A stretch of DNA of 64,000 nucleotides, from NCBI GenBank assembly GCA_019925795.1, contig CM034305.1, positions 55,664,573-55,728,572 on the forward strand, read 5' to 3'. The notes below the pieces were generated by a model. That model ran no database searches. It worked only from the letters and a program-made list of their open reading frames with translations, and was not told where the DNA came from. The stretch's first letter is position 1, and each line of letters starts with the position of its first letter. Below, piece by piece: positions 42,989-54,580 of the stretch. The stretch is from Dendrobium chrysotoxum. Its lineage: Eukaryota; Streptophyta; Magnoliopsida; Asparagales; Orchidaceae. Made by a program: the position numbers and the translations under genes.

Positions 42989-44706
42989 TGTTGCAAATCT
43001 GGTTTTGATGATGACAAACATATTTTCAGTGTGTTTTGCTTGGCTAATCTGTTTCAGGCACAAAAGACCGCGAGCCACTCAAGCCAACTCAAGATCGGGT
43101 CCAAGTGTGTCAAATGTATGATTTTTTCTTTTTATTGAGTCAATTGTAATGTAACTGATTCCCTAGCTAAGTAACCTTGCACACACACACTCAGGGAGAG
43201 AGATTGAGTGAATTAGAGTCTCTGTTATAAATTTGTTCAGATCGTCCTGGACGATATCCACATCGTCCTGGACGATCCAGTTAGAACAGAAACCCTAATT
43301 AGGGCGACTAAGTTAAGAGGGTCTGATTGAGCCGATCGTCCTGGACGATCTACGGATCGTACGGGACGATATTCCCAAATCAGAAATTCTCAGCCGCCAG
43401 ATCAAGTTAGGCAAGTTCTTATTTTTAGATACTTGGTCTGATCGTCCCAGACGATACGTGTATCGTCCCGGACGATCCAGTACAATCATGCCTAATTTAA
43501 TCTGGTAATTAAGGAAAGCAATTAATTTATGGTTGATACGATCATATCGTCCAGGACGATCGCAGGATCGTCCCGGACGATCTTGATCGTCTAGTGCATT
43601 TAAGCTGTACGTCCAGAACTATGTACAGGACGATTTGGGGCCTTTTTGAACTAATCGTACCGGACGATGACCCTATCGTCCGGGACGATCAAGTCATTTT
43701 TTGGTCGTCCAGCACAGATTTCTCTGGACGACCCGAACTATCTTCTGGACGATTTCCATCAATTTGAACTAATCGTCCCGGACGATCGCAGGATCGTACG
43801 GGACGATATGAACAACTTTTTCTACTGATCGTCCAGAAGAGCCAGATCGTCCAGGCTGAAACAGATGAATTTGAACTGATCGTACAGGACGATCTACCGA
43901 TCGTCCTGGACGATCTACCGATCGTCCTGGACGATCTTGGCCGACCAGTTGAGATTTAGGGCAAATTTTAAGCCCTCCTTTAAAAGAACTTTTTCCAAGA
44001 TTGGAAAAAATCTTTTGCTGCCTTCCTTCCCTGAGAAACCCTAGAGAGAGAGAGAGTTGGGAGAGAGAGAGAAGATCTTGTGAGGGGGAGTTAGTGAGGG
44101 ATTCACTAAGGTTGCTCCGAGCACGGATCAGAGTCGTCTTCTCCGCTCGTCGTCTTTCGTCTAGTCAGTGTTCGTCGTGGGAGGATCGTTCGCAAGAAGA
44201 TCCGGGTTCTCTGCCCGCTTCAGGTGGAAGCGAAAGGAGTTCGTAGGTTCTCTGCCTGCTTCAGGAGGAAGCGAAAGGAGTTCGAAGGTTCTCTGCCTGC
44301 TTCAGGAGGAAGGGAAAGGAGGTCGGGTTCTCTGCCTCACCGGTTGGTGAAAAGGAGATTTTTGTACAGGCTTCTCCGCCTTGCTGTGGGAGCGAAAGGA
44401 GAGACACTTCTGTTTAGTGCAATACCCAGAGGGGAGGCTCCGGGGAGTGGACGTAGGTCAAGTTGACCGAACCACTATAAAATCTGGTTTGCTTTTCTGA
44501 TTCAGTTTTGCACTTTACTTTTCAATATAAACTGCTTGGGTGAATATCGTTGGTTGATCTTTTCGTTATTGTTTACTTGTTTCCGCTGCTAAGTATCGAA
44601 AAGATTTTTGTAGTTATCGTGAAATTTTTAAATAACCAATTCACCCCCCCTCTTGGTTAGCCTCGGGACTAGTTCACTAGGGCTTAACATCCCTTTCGAA
44701 CTTTCA
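42989..44706 (+). repeat. 3' LTR of the inner element
   Basis: 1,718 bp, nearly identical to 34885-36583. Palindrome pairs start at 43241/43262, 43335/43356, 43441/43462, 43546/43567, 43654/43675, 43772/43793 and a triplet at 43879/43900/43921. The third member is a clean 21-bp duplication absent from the 5' LTR. The 41-bp repeats lie at about 44205-44360. Confidence 0.95.
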
Positions 44707-46366
44707 CTAACATGCCACATGAAAAACATCTAACACCAGGAAAATGGTTAACTAATCTACGTGGGTGATAGTGCCTCTTCCTAGATGTATATGAAACATG
44801 CTTTGATGAACTTGCAACAGATTTTTTAAAAGGTGGCGGTGCATAAAACTGTTCAAAAGTAGGCGGTATTTTGTTCTTTTCAAAAGCACTGATTTTCACT
44901 TTCAAAAACTCAATATGTTTATTTAAACTTGCAATTTCAAAAGTTCTTGCACTTTCATTACTTTCTAAATCACATGCCATATCATTCAATTTCTTAAAAG
45001 CAACTTCTAATTCAACATGCGATGTTTTTAACAAATCATGCTCAACAGTTAAATCAAAATATTTTTTATTCAACTCATCGAATTCATCAAGCAAAGACAT
45101 GTAATTAGAATCAACAGTGGAATGATCTTTAACTAAAACATCATGCTCTTTTTGCAAAGTCAAATAATCTAATTTCAAACTAGCATGAGTTTTCTTAAGC
45201 TTCCTATACGATGTATGAATTTTTTTAGAAAATTCAAAAAATTAATCGTAAGTAAGCTCATATACCTCTTCCTGGTCCGACTGACCAGGGTGATCATCAG
45301 CCATCAGACACAAGTTTGTTTCCTCCTCTTCAGCTTCAGTCTTAGAGGAGTCGGATGCAGAGTCTGCCCAGAACGGCTTTTGTATCCGCTTCGTATCCTT
45401 TCTGAACTTTGGTTTCTCCTCACCCTTCTCCTTGCTTGGGTGAGCCTTGAGTGTAGGATAATCCGCCTTTATGTGTCCAGGCTTCCTGCATTCAAAACAA
45501 ACAGATTCAGATGAACCTTTAAAGTTTCTACTGGTCTTACCTTTGTTCCACTTTTGAAAATTCTTATTCTTCTTCCTTAGAAAGCTCTTGAATTACCTTG
45601 TGATTAAGGCAACATCATCTCTATCAGACCCAGAAGTGCTAGCATCTGAATCTTTGGCCTTTAGTGCCACTGTCTTCTCCTTCTTTCGTTCACCTGCATC
45701 AAGTTGTCTTTGGTTCACCCCTTGCTCATAAGTAATGAGTGATCCAAGTAAGCTGTCAATAGAGTAAGTATTTAAATCTTTAGATTCTGTGATAGCAGTA
45801 ATCTTAGTATCATAAGAAGCAGGCAGACATCTAAAAATTTTGTTCACTCTTTCGTAGTTAGTAAGTTCTCTACCTAAAGCATGCAAAGAGGTAACAATCT
45901 GAGTTAACCTTGTGTACATTTCTGAAATAGTCTCACTAGGTTTCATGCGAAAAAGTTTGTAATCATGTAACAAGATGTTTAACCTAGACTGTTTGACTTT
46001 AGTTGTACCTTCGTATATTATACATAATCTATCCCAGATTTCTTTTCCCGTTGTACAAGTAGAAACACGCATATAGTCTTCAGATTTTAAGCCACAAAAG
46101 AAATAGTTCAAACATTTTGCATTTAACTGTGCTAAGTCACGATCATCAAAAGTCCAATATGCAAATGGGAGTTTAGTTTTCACATTGTTAATCAATCTAA
46201 AAGGTGGTCCATATCCATCCTTAACTAACATCCACATGCGATAGTCAATCGATTGAAGAAAAGTAGACATGCGTGTTTTCCAAAAATCAAAATGAATATT
46301 GTCAAACAACTGTGGTCTTGTAATAGAATAACCTTCAGCAGTATTACGATTGTTACAGTTAGCCAT
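44707..46366 (-). pseudogene. Outer element gag, N-terminal and middle part
   Basis: Starts at ATG 46366 (MANCNNRNTAEGYSITRPQL) and is open to 45593, where a Gln codon has become TAA after DDVALITR. It continues in frame through the first zinc knuckle at 45510-45465, whose last Cys is Tyr (CFECRKPGHIKADY). A second TAA follows near 45244, then the coiled coil (45178-44800) and the second knuckle CFSCGM, cut by the inner element at 44706. The lesions are mostly C:G to T:A transitions. Confidence 0.88.
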
Positions 46367-46407
46367 GGATCAAATTCAAAAGTTTTTAAACCTAAATTTT
46401 GAATCCC

Positions 46408-46419
46408 GCTCTGATACCA
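46408..46419 (-). promoter_or_regulatory. Primer-binding site of the outer element
   Basis: TGGTATCAGAGC on the minus strand, a full 12-base match to the initiator methionine tRNA 3' end, two bases inside the 5' LTR. Confidence 0.95.
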
Positions 46420-46421
46420 CT

Positions 46422-48014
46422 TAAAAGTTTGATAGGGATGTTAAGCCCAAGTGAACTAGTCCCGAGGCTAACCAAGAGGGGGGGTGAATTGGTTATTTAA
46501 AAATTTTACGACAACAATGAAAATTTTTTTTGATACTTAGCAGCAGAAATAATTAAACAAGAACGAAAAGATCAATCTCAGATATTCACCCACGCAGTTA
46601 ATATGAAAAAGTAAAGTGCAGAACTGAATCAGAAAAAGTAAAGTGCAGAACTCCCCGGAGCCTCCCCTCTGGGTATTGCACTAAACAAAAAGTGTCTCTC
46701 CTTTTGCTCCCATAGCAAGGCGGAGAAGCCTGTACAAGACCTCCTTTTCACCACACGGTGGGGCAGAGAACCTGACCTCTTTTTGCTTCCTCCTGAAGCA
46801 GGCAGAGAACCTTCGAACTCCTTTTGCTTCCACCTGAAGCGGGCAGAGAACCCCAGATCTTCTTACGAATGATCCTCCCACGACGAACACCAACTAGACG
46901 AAAGACGACGAGCGGAGAAGACGACTCTGATCCGTGCTTGGAGCAACCTTAGTGAATCCCTCACTAACTCCCCCTCACAAGATCTTCTCTCTCTCTCTCC
47001 CAAACTCTCTCTCTCTAGGGTTTCTCTGGAAAGGAAGATGGAAAAAGATTTTTCTTGTTTCAAGAAAAAATTCTTTTATAGGAGGGCTTAAAATTTACCC
47101 TAAATCTCAACTGGTCGGCCAAGATCGTCCAGGACGATCGGAATATCGTCCTATACGATCAGTACAAATTCAGCTGTTTCAGCCTGGATGATCAGTAGAA
47201 AAAATTATTCATATCGTCCCGTACGATCCTGCGATCATCCGGGACGATTAGTGCAAATCGAGGAATATCGTCCAGAAGACAGTTCGGGTCGTCCAGAGAA
47301 ACCTGTGCTGGACGACCAAAAAATGACTTGATCATCCAGGACGATAGGGACATCATCCTGTACGATTAGTTCAAAAAGTGTCCAAATCGTCCTGAACACA
47401 GTTCGGGACGTACAGATGAAATGCACTAGACGATCATGATCGTCCAGGACGATATGATCGTATCAATTAAATATTAATTACTTTCCTTAATTACCAGACT
47501 AATTTAGGCATGATTGTACTGAATCGTCCAGAATGATACACGTATCGTCTGGGACGATCAGACCAAATAACTTAAAATAAAAACTTGCCTAACTTGTTCT
47601 GGTGGCTGAGAATTTCTGATTTGAGCATATCGTCTCGTACGATCCAAAGATCGTCCAGGACGATCTGCTTAATCAGACTCACTTAACTTGGTCGCCCTAA
47701 TTAGGGTTTCTATGTTTGTTGGATCGTCCAGGATGATGTGAATATCGTCCAGGACGATCTGAACAAAAAATGAACAGAAACTCTAATCTAATTCACTCAA
47801 GCTCTCCCCCTGAGTGTGTGTGTGCAAGGTTACTTAGCTCGGGGATCAGTTACATTAAAATTGACTCAATAAAAAGAAAAATCATACATTTGACACACTT
47901 GGACCCGATCTTGAGTTGGCTTGATTTGCTCGTGATCTTTTGTGCCTGAAACGGGTTAGCAAAGCAAAACACACTGGAAACATATTTGTCATCATCAAAA
48001 CCAGATTTGCAACA
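46422..48014 (-). repeat. 5' LTR of the outer element
   Basis: 1,593 bp, homologous to 26695-28372 but with a deletion near 46640 and shorter array. TATA box cctataaaag on the minus strand (47082-47073). Palindrome pairs lie at 47123-47760, several with CpG lost (atcatcc, gatgat). The terminal base pair next to the primer site has changed from TG to TA (plus-strand view). Confidence 0.9.
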
Positions 48015-48019
48015 TAAAT

Positions 48020-49990
48020 ATCATATGTAGATCCTTCTTATTCTCTCTATACTTCTCCATCAAACCTATCAATAAATGTATAGCTTCACTAGTAGACCTA
48101 CGTACTCGAAATGAATACAAATTTATTTTGAGAAACATTAGTATCAAGTCGTAACCTATGCTCAATAATCTCTCCCATAGTTTTAAAGTATGACAAATTA
48201 ACTTAATTCATGTATAATTCACACACTCTTGTGCATCACACTTATTCTAAAAAATAGGAATCAACACACTCCTCCCCTCATTTAGCAACCTTTTAGTCTT
48301 CAAAATAGTATTAAAAAGTTTTGTGAGCCAATAAATTCCTTTATCTCATAAGTTCTTTATACATCTATTGGAATATCATAAAGTCCAACAACTTTTTCAC
48401 ACTTCATTTATTTAAAGAATCTATAACTTCAATTTTATAAATACACTGATAAAAATAAAAAAAAATATATTTTCATTTAGGGTACTAAGGTCACAGAATT
48501 TAATTATATTTTTACAATCTTCATTGAAAAATTTATCAAAATATCTCATCCATCTTTGTTGAATATCCTCTTCTTTTTAATCTTCATCCTTAATAAAATT
48601 CACTTGAATTAAATCATTACTTCTTCTATCACTTTGCTTAGCTAACTTATACATAAATCTTTTGCCCTCCTTAATATCTAATTTATCATATAAATCATTA
48701 AAAGATTAATTCTTTGCATCACATATTTCTTTCTTAAACTCCTTACGGGGGCCTCTTTATATCTTTCCCAATTTTTCAAGCTTTTACCTCTAAATAAATT
48801 TTTATTACAAAGATTCTTATTTTTTATCTTTTCACGTACATTTTGATTCTACCACTAACTATTTTTACTATTATGAGTTTTTCTTTTTGATACTCCAAGC
48901 ACATCCTTTGCAACATTCATAATATCACGAGCTATTTTTTTGCACATAACATTAACTTCCTCATGCACTATCAAATTAAATCTTATGATCTTGAATCTCA
49001 CTTTCAGAAATATTTTTATTAATATTCTTTAAATGCCCCCATATAATCCTACGATAATATTTTACTTTATTTTTATATTCTGCCAATTTATCTTAAAGTC
49101 CAAAACTAATAAACGATATTAGGTGCATAACTTTAATTCAGAATAACAATATAATTTTTATAATCTAAATGATCCACTTTTCTTATAAGAAAAAATAAAA
49201 AATCTTAGTTTTGCTATATCCATTCTTATAAGTGATGTGATGCTCATCTCTTTTCTTAACTAAGGTATTAGCAATTACAAAATTATAAGCTAGAATAAAA
49301 TTTAATATGATCTTGCCAACTTTATTAGTTGTTTCAAATCCATAGCTTTTAAAATCTTCTAACACTCTACCAACAAGTCTATTTAAATCTCCTCTAATAA
49401 AAGCTATTTTGTTAAGATATATCTTTTATAATAATTCTTCTAAGTCATTCCAAAATTTTAATTTTAAACTTATATCCAAACCTACTTGAGGAACATAAGA
49501 ACTTATAATCTTAGCATTAACAATAATATCTAAAGTCATAATTCTATCTCTAATTCTATTAATTTTTATAATATTATCCTTCAAACTCTTACCTATAATC
49601 ACACCTATACGATTTTTAGTACGACTCTAACCCAAATACCATATTTTAAATTATAAACTATCAATCTCCTTAGCCTCTAACCCATTGAGTATCTTGAATG
49701 CATATAATATTTATCTTTCTATAAATCATAATATCTATGCATTCTATAAATTTTCCTGTAAAAAGACTAATATTTCAAGTTTCTAAACTAATTCTTGTTT
49801 CATGGACTAGCTTCTTTGCCTACATCTATCCAAGATGTGGGAATCCTTTCTTATTTAACACTACACTCAAGTGCCGGTGTAACGGGCCTTGCACACTTCT
49901 CATTGTATTCAAGCCATACAATAGAGTTGTTTCTAGGGAATGCCCTAGCATTAACATAATAATATATTAAAGGATTCATGTCATGACTAT
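48020..49990 (-). mobile_element. Long RTE-type LINE, 5' part with endonuclease domain
   Basis: Continues the LINE broken at 26694 with reverse-transcriptase DNA (from 'atcatatgtagatccttcttattctctc'). It then reads, on the minus strand, into the apurinic-type endonuclease: NFILAYNFVIANTLVKKRDE near 49260, and the N-terminal block TGKFIECIDIMIYRKINIIC with IQDTQWV near 49720. Heavily mutated. The boundary near 49990 is approximate, and no LINE target duplication was found. Confidence 0.8.
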
Positions 49991-51153
49991 TTGATGTTTT
50001 ATGCAGGCAATGAACTACCTAATGTAACCCTCCAATTTTCTCATCCAGGGCTTGGGATCTGGCAACGATAATGTTATATATTATTTGTTAAGGATAATAA
50101 ACTTAAATTAGATATCAATAAATTTTATTTATTAATTAAATTTTATGTTAATATGTTTTGATATTTGTAAATGCTTCGTATATAGCATCAAATTATTCAA
50201 AATAACATAAAAATGCTTAATTATAGTAATTTAAAGTGAAATAAGCCTATATACTTAGAATTTATTTAATATACTTAATGTATCTATTTTGAAATAAAAT
50301 ACATATGAAAATTTTCTAATATATTTGTGATTTTATCTAAATTACTTCATAGTTTTGCATGCACATTTAATATACTTTAAAATGATTCTAAATATATATA
50401 AATTTGTATTTTTATAGAAATCATTTAAAATCACTAAATTTTTGCATTTGATTTAACCCACTTTTAATTCAAACTGAATTTATTATAATTTTTCAAACAT
50501 TATTTTATTTTAATATTAGGTATTTGAGAGACTTTTGACTACTCATCTATCTAGTTATTTCTTAGCCATTTGAATTTAATATTTGTTTAATATAAATTAA
50601 TATTTTAATTAATATATTATATTACTATTTGATAAAATGATTTTGAATTATTAACTATTTTTAAAATGAGTTTAAATTATATTTTCCTTATAAATACACC
50701 TTAAGTTAAAAAATCTAGCATTTCATTCCTTCTTCTTGAGTTCTTTTCAAGGTAAATTTTGAGAGGAGAAATTTAGATTTTCATTCCAAGTACTCTACAT
50801 TTTTGCAATCAAATCCTTGATTTGGAAGCTTTAACACACTGATCAATCGATCAGCTTCTCTTGAAATTCTTGAATTTTTTTGTTTATCTTTCTTTTTTTT
50901 TCACCATATATTTTTCTTAAAATTTTTTATTTTTTAGAGAAATACTAGGTGAGGACCTTAGATTAACTTTTCTAGAGTCATCCATAAAATTAGTAAGCAA
51001 ATCTTTTTATTTTTAGCATAACTTTTTTTTTCAAAATCTAATACATTTTTAAAAGTATTATATGTACATATTTTAATTTAATATATCCATTTTACATGAT
51101 TTAATGAGTATTATATTAAATCAACAAGCAAAACATTTTTATGTTAAATACTA

Positions 51154-51197
<44 letters not shown>

Positions 51198-51690
51198 AAT
51201 TTTACATCCCATTGCAAATATTGAAGTGATTAATATTATTTTATAAAATCACCTTAAATATTTTAGCTCTTTCATTGCAAGAAAAATTGATCTCATAATA
51301 ACTTTTTTTTATTGTAAGCCGTTTGGCTTAGTAAAATTCATATTATACTTAGATTTGAATGTACTCTCTCGTGTAGGAGAGTACTTAGATTGTAATAAAC
51401 TTTTTTTATTTTAAAATTTGAGATTTACGAGGCAAAATTGAGATTTAATAGATTTTAAGCCTAAGAGTTAGCTAATGTGGTTATAGATTAGGCAGATGTT
51501 TGAGCGAGACCATGTAAAAATTGTGCTTGTTATTTTTCTTTTGCTTGCTTTAGAGTTATTTTTCATTTTTTTTATTTGAAAATTTTTAAAATTTTTTATT
51601 ACTATATACTTTTTTCAATTAGCATCTAATTAAAAAAAAAACTCCAATTCACCCCTTCTCTAGGAGTGCCAAAGTCTTCCAAGATTTCTT
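49991..51690 (+). other. AT-rich region, possible copia LTR at its right end
   Basis: A TATA-like 'cttataaatacacc' at about 50687 and a terminal phrase 'ccaattcacccc' at about 51640, like the ends of the Sirevirus LTRs above, hint at a plus-strand LTR. No second LTR or primer site was found. It contains a pure (at)n microsatellite at 51157-51194. Confidence 0.3.
51157..51194. repeat. (AT)n microsatellite
   Basis: About 19 uninterrupted AT dinucleotides. Confidence 0.95.
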
Positions 51691-52450
51691 ACTTTCAAAC
51701 TCTTGAGAATGGTCACTATGGATTATAAATATTAAGATCTAGTGCTTTTTTTAATATGCATGGCAAATTATTTGAATTCATTGAAGTATTCATTAAATGT
51801 GTTAAAAAAAAAATTGAATGTAGAGTAATTGTTCATAACATTACAAATATAGAACTTGCTGCCTAAACTTAATCTATTAATTGGTTCAAATAAATTCATG
51901 TGTAGAAACTTTGATAGTCCAGAGGTGATTACTATCAAAATTAACTTATAAGTGAATCCATTGAAGTATTCAAATTAATTCTAAGTCTAAGATCTTCCCA
52001 AATTTATGCATGCTGCATAAAAAAAAATCTTTGCATAAGTAGGGTTCATTTAGAGAACTTTTTAAGCATTTAATAGAATGGTTTTCATATTTCTTATAAA
52101 TATATGGCTTATAAACATTTTTATAGTAAAATCATTTTAAAACTACTTCATTAAGCTTAACTATGTTTGACAATGATGAAAATATAATCTCAAAACCTTT
52201 ATCATAAAATTTACTTAGATTTAGTAGATTATATTTTAGACCATATACTCAACAAACATTTTAAATTGAAAAGAAAAAGCTTATACAATCATTTCCAAAA
52301 TTGATAATATTTTTAGCTATATATCATTATCAATAATTACTTTATAATCATCCCTAGGTTCTAATAATGAAAATTTATTTTTATCTCTAACCACATGTTG
52401 AGTAACCATAGTTCAGATGCCGTATGTCCAACATTCCTATATGGAGGCAT
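51690..52450 (-). pseudogene. Decayed Ty1/copia protease-integrase fragment
   Basis: Minus-strand reading with shifts gives, from 52400 down, LEPRDDYKVIIDND; then VYGLKYNLLNLSKFYDKGFE (usual GLKHNLLSISQLCDKGY); then KLNEVVLK; then LSKFLHMNLFEPIN (usual LHMDLFGP); and near 51700 IIHSDHSQEFES (usual IHSDHGGEFEN). The order protease tail, GAG-pre-integrase, integrase core matches copia pol. It is much more diverged than the copia pair at 26.7-48 kb. Confidence 0.8.
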
Positions 52451-52600
52451 ATCCATAAAATAAATTGCAATTTTTTTTTTTGAAAATTTTTTGTACAATT
52501 TTATTTCAAAAAAAATTGTGTATAATGCTTATGTTCAAAACAAGGATGAGCACCTATATTTACATTAAAATGTGGCGTAACTCTTGAATTTCTATCATAC

Positions 52601-52890
52601 TCTTTTTTTTTTGGAATAGAGTGATAAATCACAGAGAGAATGTCTCAAATCTATGATTATAAAAAATAATTTTCTTAGATGAATGGGTCACACCCTTTTA
52701 CCATATCCTTTTATATATTTTCTTGCCATTGCACACCTACGAATATTTTAACCTTTTTTTTTGGAAAAGTGTGATAAATCACAGAGGATGTGCCTCAAAT
52801 CTATGATTATAAAAAAATAACTTTCTTTGATGAATGAGCCACACTCTTACCATAGTCCTTTTATGTATTTTCTTGCCATTACGCACCCCT
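52601..52890. repeat. 150-bp direct duplication
   Basis: 'gtgataaatcacagag', 'ctcaaatctatgattataaaaaa', 'cttttat.tattttcttgccatt' and 'gcaca/gcacc' recur in the same order 150 bp apart (52621 and 52771), with ~85-90% identity by eye. gtgataaatcac itself is an interrupted palindrome. Confidence 0.85.
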
Positions 52891-54147
52891 GTTATCATAG
52901 TCATATTGTTTTGGTAAATAAAATTTTGAATTGGTTCAAAGCCAAGGTAATAGTGGCATTCTTTTGTGCCAAGATGAACATCAACAAGATATTGAATTAT
53001 CCAAGTAAAAAATCTCTTTACAAGTGGCTTTTTGATAAGGGATTGCATGCTCCTTTCATTGATTAGATCAAGGCTTGCATTGCAAATGTTACCTTCTCTA
53101 TCCTTTTAAATATAAGCCTCTACAAGATTTTCCCTACATCAATTGGGCTGAGATGAGGTTTTTAGGCATGACTTGCCTTGCACTCTAGACAATCTATTTG
53201 AGAATGAACTCTATTCTAATATTTTTAGTAGCAACCTAATTGTGACTCACTTGCTGAAGCTAATCAAAATAAAATTAATGTCATAAATGATTGCATTCAA
53301 ACATTTTTATACTCTCTGGACTTTCCTAATATAAACATAAAATGTTCGATGGACAAGATCATTTGTATATTAACTAGATAGAAATCTAAGATTCTCTCTT
53401 TTGAGCTACCTTTAATTAACTAAATCATGTACTTGAAATTAAATTTCTTTATGGGCCAAGGGTCTTTTATACCCAAGGGAACTCCTTACAATTTTGATAA
53501 AACCCACCTTATACCTTGATGTAATGCTTGCAAGCCCAAAGATAAGGGTTGCCTTGGCATATTATCAACCCTAAAAATAAACTTTTCAGCTAAAAGCAAT
53601 TAGATATATAATTTCCTCACTGGATACTCTCTCTGAAAAACCTGGTGGAAGAACTCCTACCATAATATTAAGCACTTCATTAATCCTGTGGCTTCCCACT
53701 TTTAAAAAAGCTCAACAAAGCCAGCTCATAAGAGTTAAGCATCTCATCTAGATCTGTGGGTTATGGAGCTTCATCCATAGGATTCACAGGTAATCACCTT
53801 TTGAGCTACTTGTGGGGAATGTTTTAAGCATTTCCTATACTGCAACAGCACTCTCTTTCTCATTTCATCTCAAATCAATCGTCATTTAAGGATGACTAAT
53901 TGTTTCTTGTTTATCTCAAATCAAACCTTCGAAAAAAGTGCAACATTACATGATATCTACTATAGATATGAAGGGATTGAGATCCCCTACGAGGTGTTGG
54001 GTACAGTTCTCGAAATTTTCCTTTCCCTCATGCCAGGTTTTTAAGGCCTAGCCTGAATTGGCAAAAACGAAAATAAACAAAGACAACAGCCGTGAACCCA
54101 ACAAAAATATTGGCAAACAAATAGCCAATAAGATCATCAATGGCTAC
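52891..54147. other. No gene recognised; 3' flank of the DRP2-type exon
   Basis: Downstream of the last DRP2-type exon on the minus strand. The 3' UTR should begin at 54147. No protein domain was recognised; a weak L1-like reading around 53450-53650 could not be supported. Confidence 0.4.
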
Positions 54148-54386
54148 CTAGAATTTATACACTGATGAGTTAGGTGGAGGAGCGGGAGGCAACCGATTAG
54201 GAGTACGCCGGCTACTAGAATTGGAACCTGAGCCTGCCTCACCATTCTGCATTGACTCGCCAAAACGTCGGCTATTCCCATTCATGCTGTTGGATCTAAA
54301 TGACTCCGACGAAGGGCCATTTGCAGCGGCATCAAATGCAGACCTCCAATCATCAGCTGAAGCAGTGGCAGCTCTTGGAGTGCTTT
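54148..54386 (-). CDS. Dynamin-related protein DRP2 type, last exon
   Basis: After an acceptor 'tttacag' (intron end at 54387) the minus-strand frame reads STPRAATASADDWRSAFDAA, then NGPSSESFRSNSMNGNSRRF, then SSSRRTPNRLPPAPPPNSSV and YKF-stop at 54148. This is the C-terminal tail of plant DRP2 (dynamin-2A/2B, ADL6), recognised by DDWRSAFDAAANGP and the Pro-rich SRRTPNRLPPAPP block that binds SH3-type partners in membrane trafficking at the trans-Golgi and plasma membrane. The GTPase, PH and GED exons were not found upstream on this strand; they may lie outside the window or be lost. The exon shows no stop or frameshift. Confidence 0.85.
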
Positions 54387-54460
54387 CTGTAAATGTAGCT
54401 CAATTAGAAAAGATGTCATTAGCATTCATTGCTTTCAGAAAAAGAAGAAGGTAAAACTAA

Positions 54461-54577
54461 GGTTTCGTTTGGGACGGCTTTTTTAGTGCTTCTTAAAGCA
54501 ACATTTAGTAACAAAAAAATTAATTTTTTAATTAAAAAGCTGTTTTAAGCAGTAAGAAAGTCATCTCAAACGAAGCC
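54461..54577. mobile_element. Tourist-like (PIF/Harbinger) MITE, 117 bp
   Basis: Ends GGTTTCGTTTGGGACGG and (reverse complement) GGCTTCGTTTGAGATGA are inverted repeats. A 3-bp TAA duplication flanks it (54458-54460 and 54578-54580), the PIF/Harbinger signature. The interior is AT-rich with no coding capacity. It lies 74 bp upstream of the DRP2-type exon, inside the presumed intron. Confidence 0.8.
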
Positions 54578-54580
54578 TAA

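Larger units (their letters stand above)
34885..44706 (+). mobile_element. Inner Ty1/copia (Sirevirus-like) retrotransposon, young copy
   Basis: A 9,822-bp plus-strand element with LTRs 34885-36583 and 42989-44706, primer site at 36586, gag 36639-38449, pol 38461-41512 and polypurine tract 42975-42988. It lies in the gag of the outer element. Flanking 5-mers are ctaag (34880-34884) and ctaac (44707-44711), a target duplication with one later change; joining the flanks restores the 'catgttaggacat' of intact gag. The LTRs differ by only ~15-20 substitutions and a few indels by eye, so it is a recent insertion. Compared with the outer element it lacks the ~1.9-kb module with extra ORF and internal array. 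Confidence 0.95.
26695..48014 (-). mobile_element. Outer Ty1/copia (Sirevirus-like) retrotransposon, containing a nested inner element
   Basis: Bounded by a 5-bp target duplication TAAAT (26690-26694 and 48015-48019) inside an RTE LINE whose sequence is continuous once the element is removed. It lies on the minus strand: 5' LTR 46422-48014, primer site 46408-46419, gag from 46366, pol ending at 31666, an extra frame 28554-29753, polypurine tract 28373-28386, 3' LTR 26695-28372. A second element of the same family (34885-44706) is inserted in its gag. Without that, the outer element is about 11.5 kb. Many stop codons and diverged LTRs show it is old. Sirevirus-like traits are a gag with a coiled coil and two zinc knuckles, an extra frame behind pol, long LTRs and a GGGGGAGAT tract. 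Confidence 0.9.
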
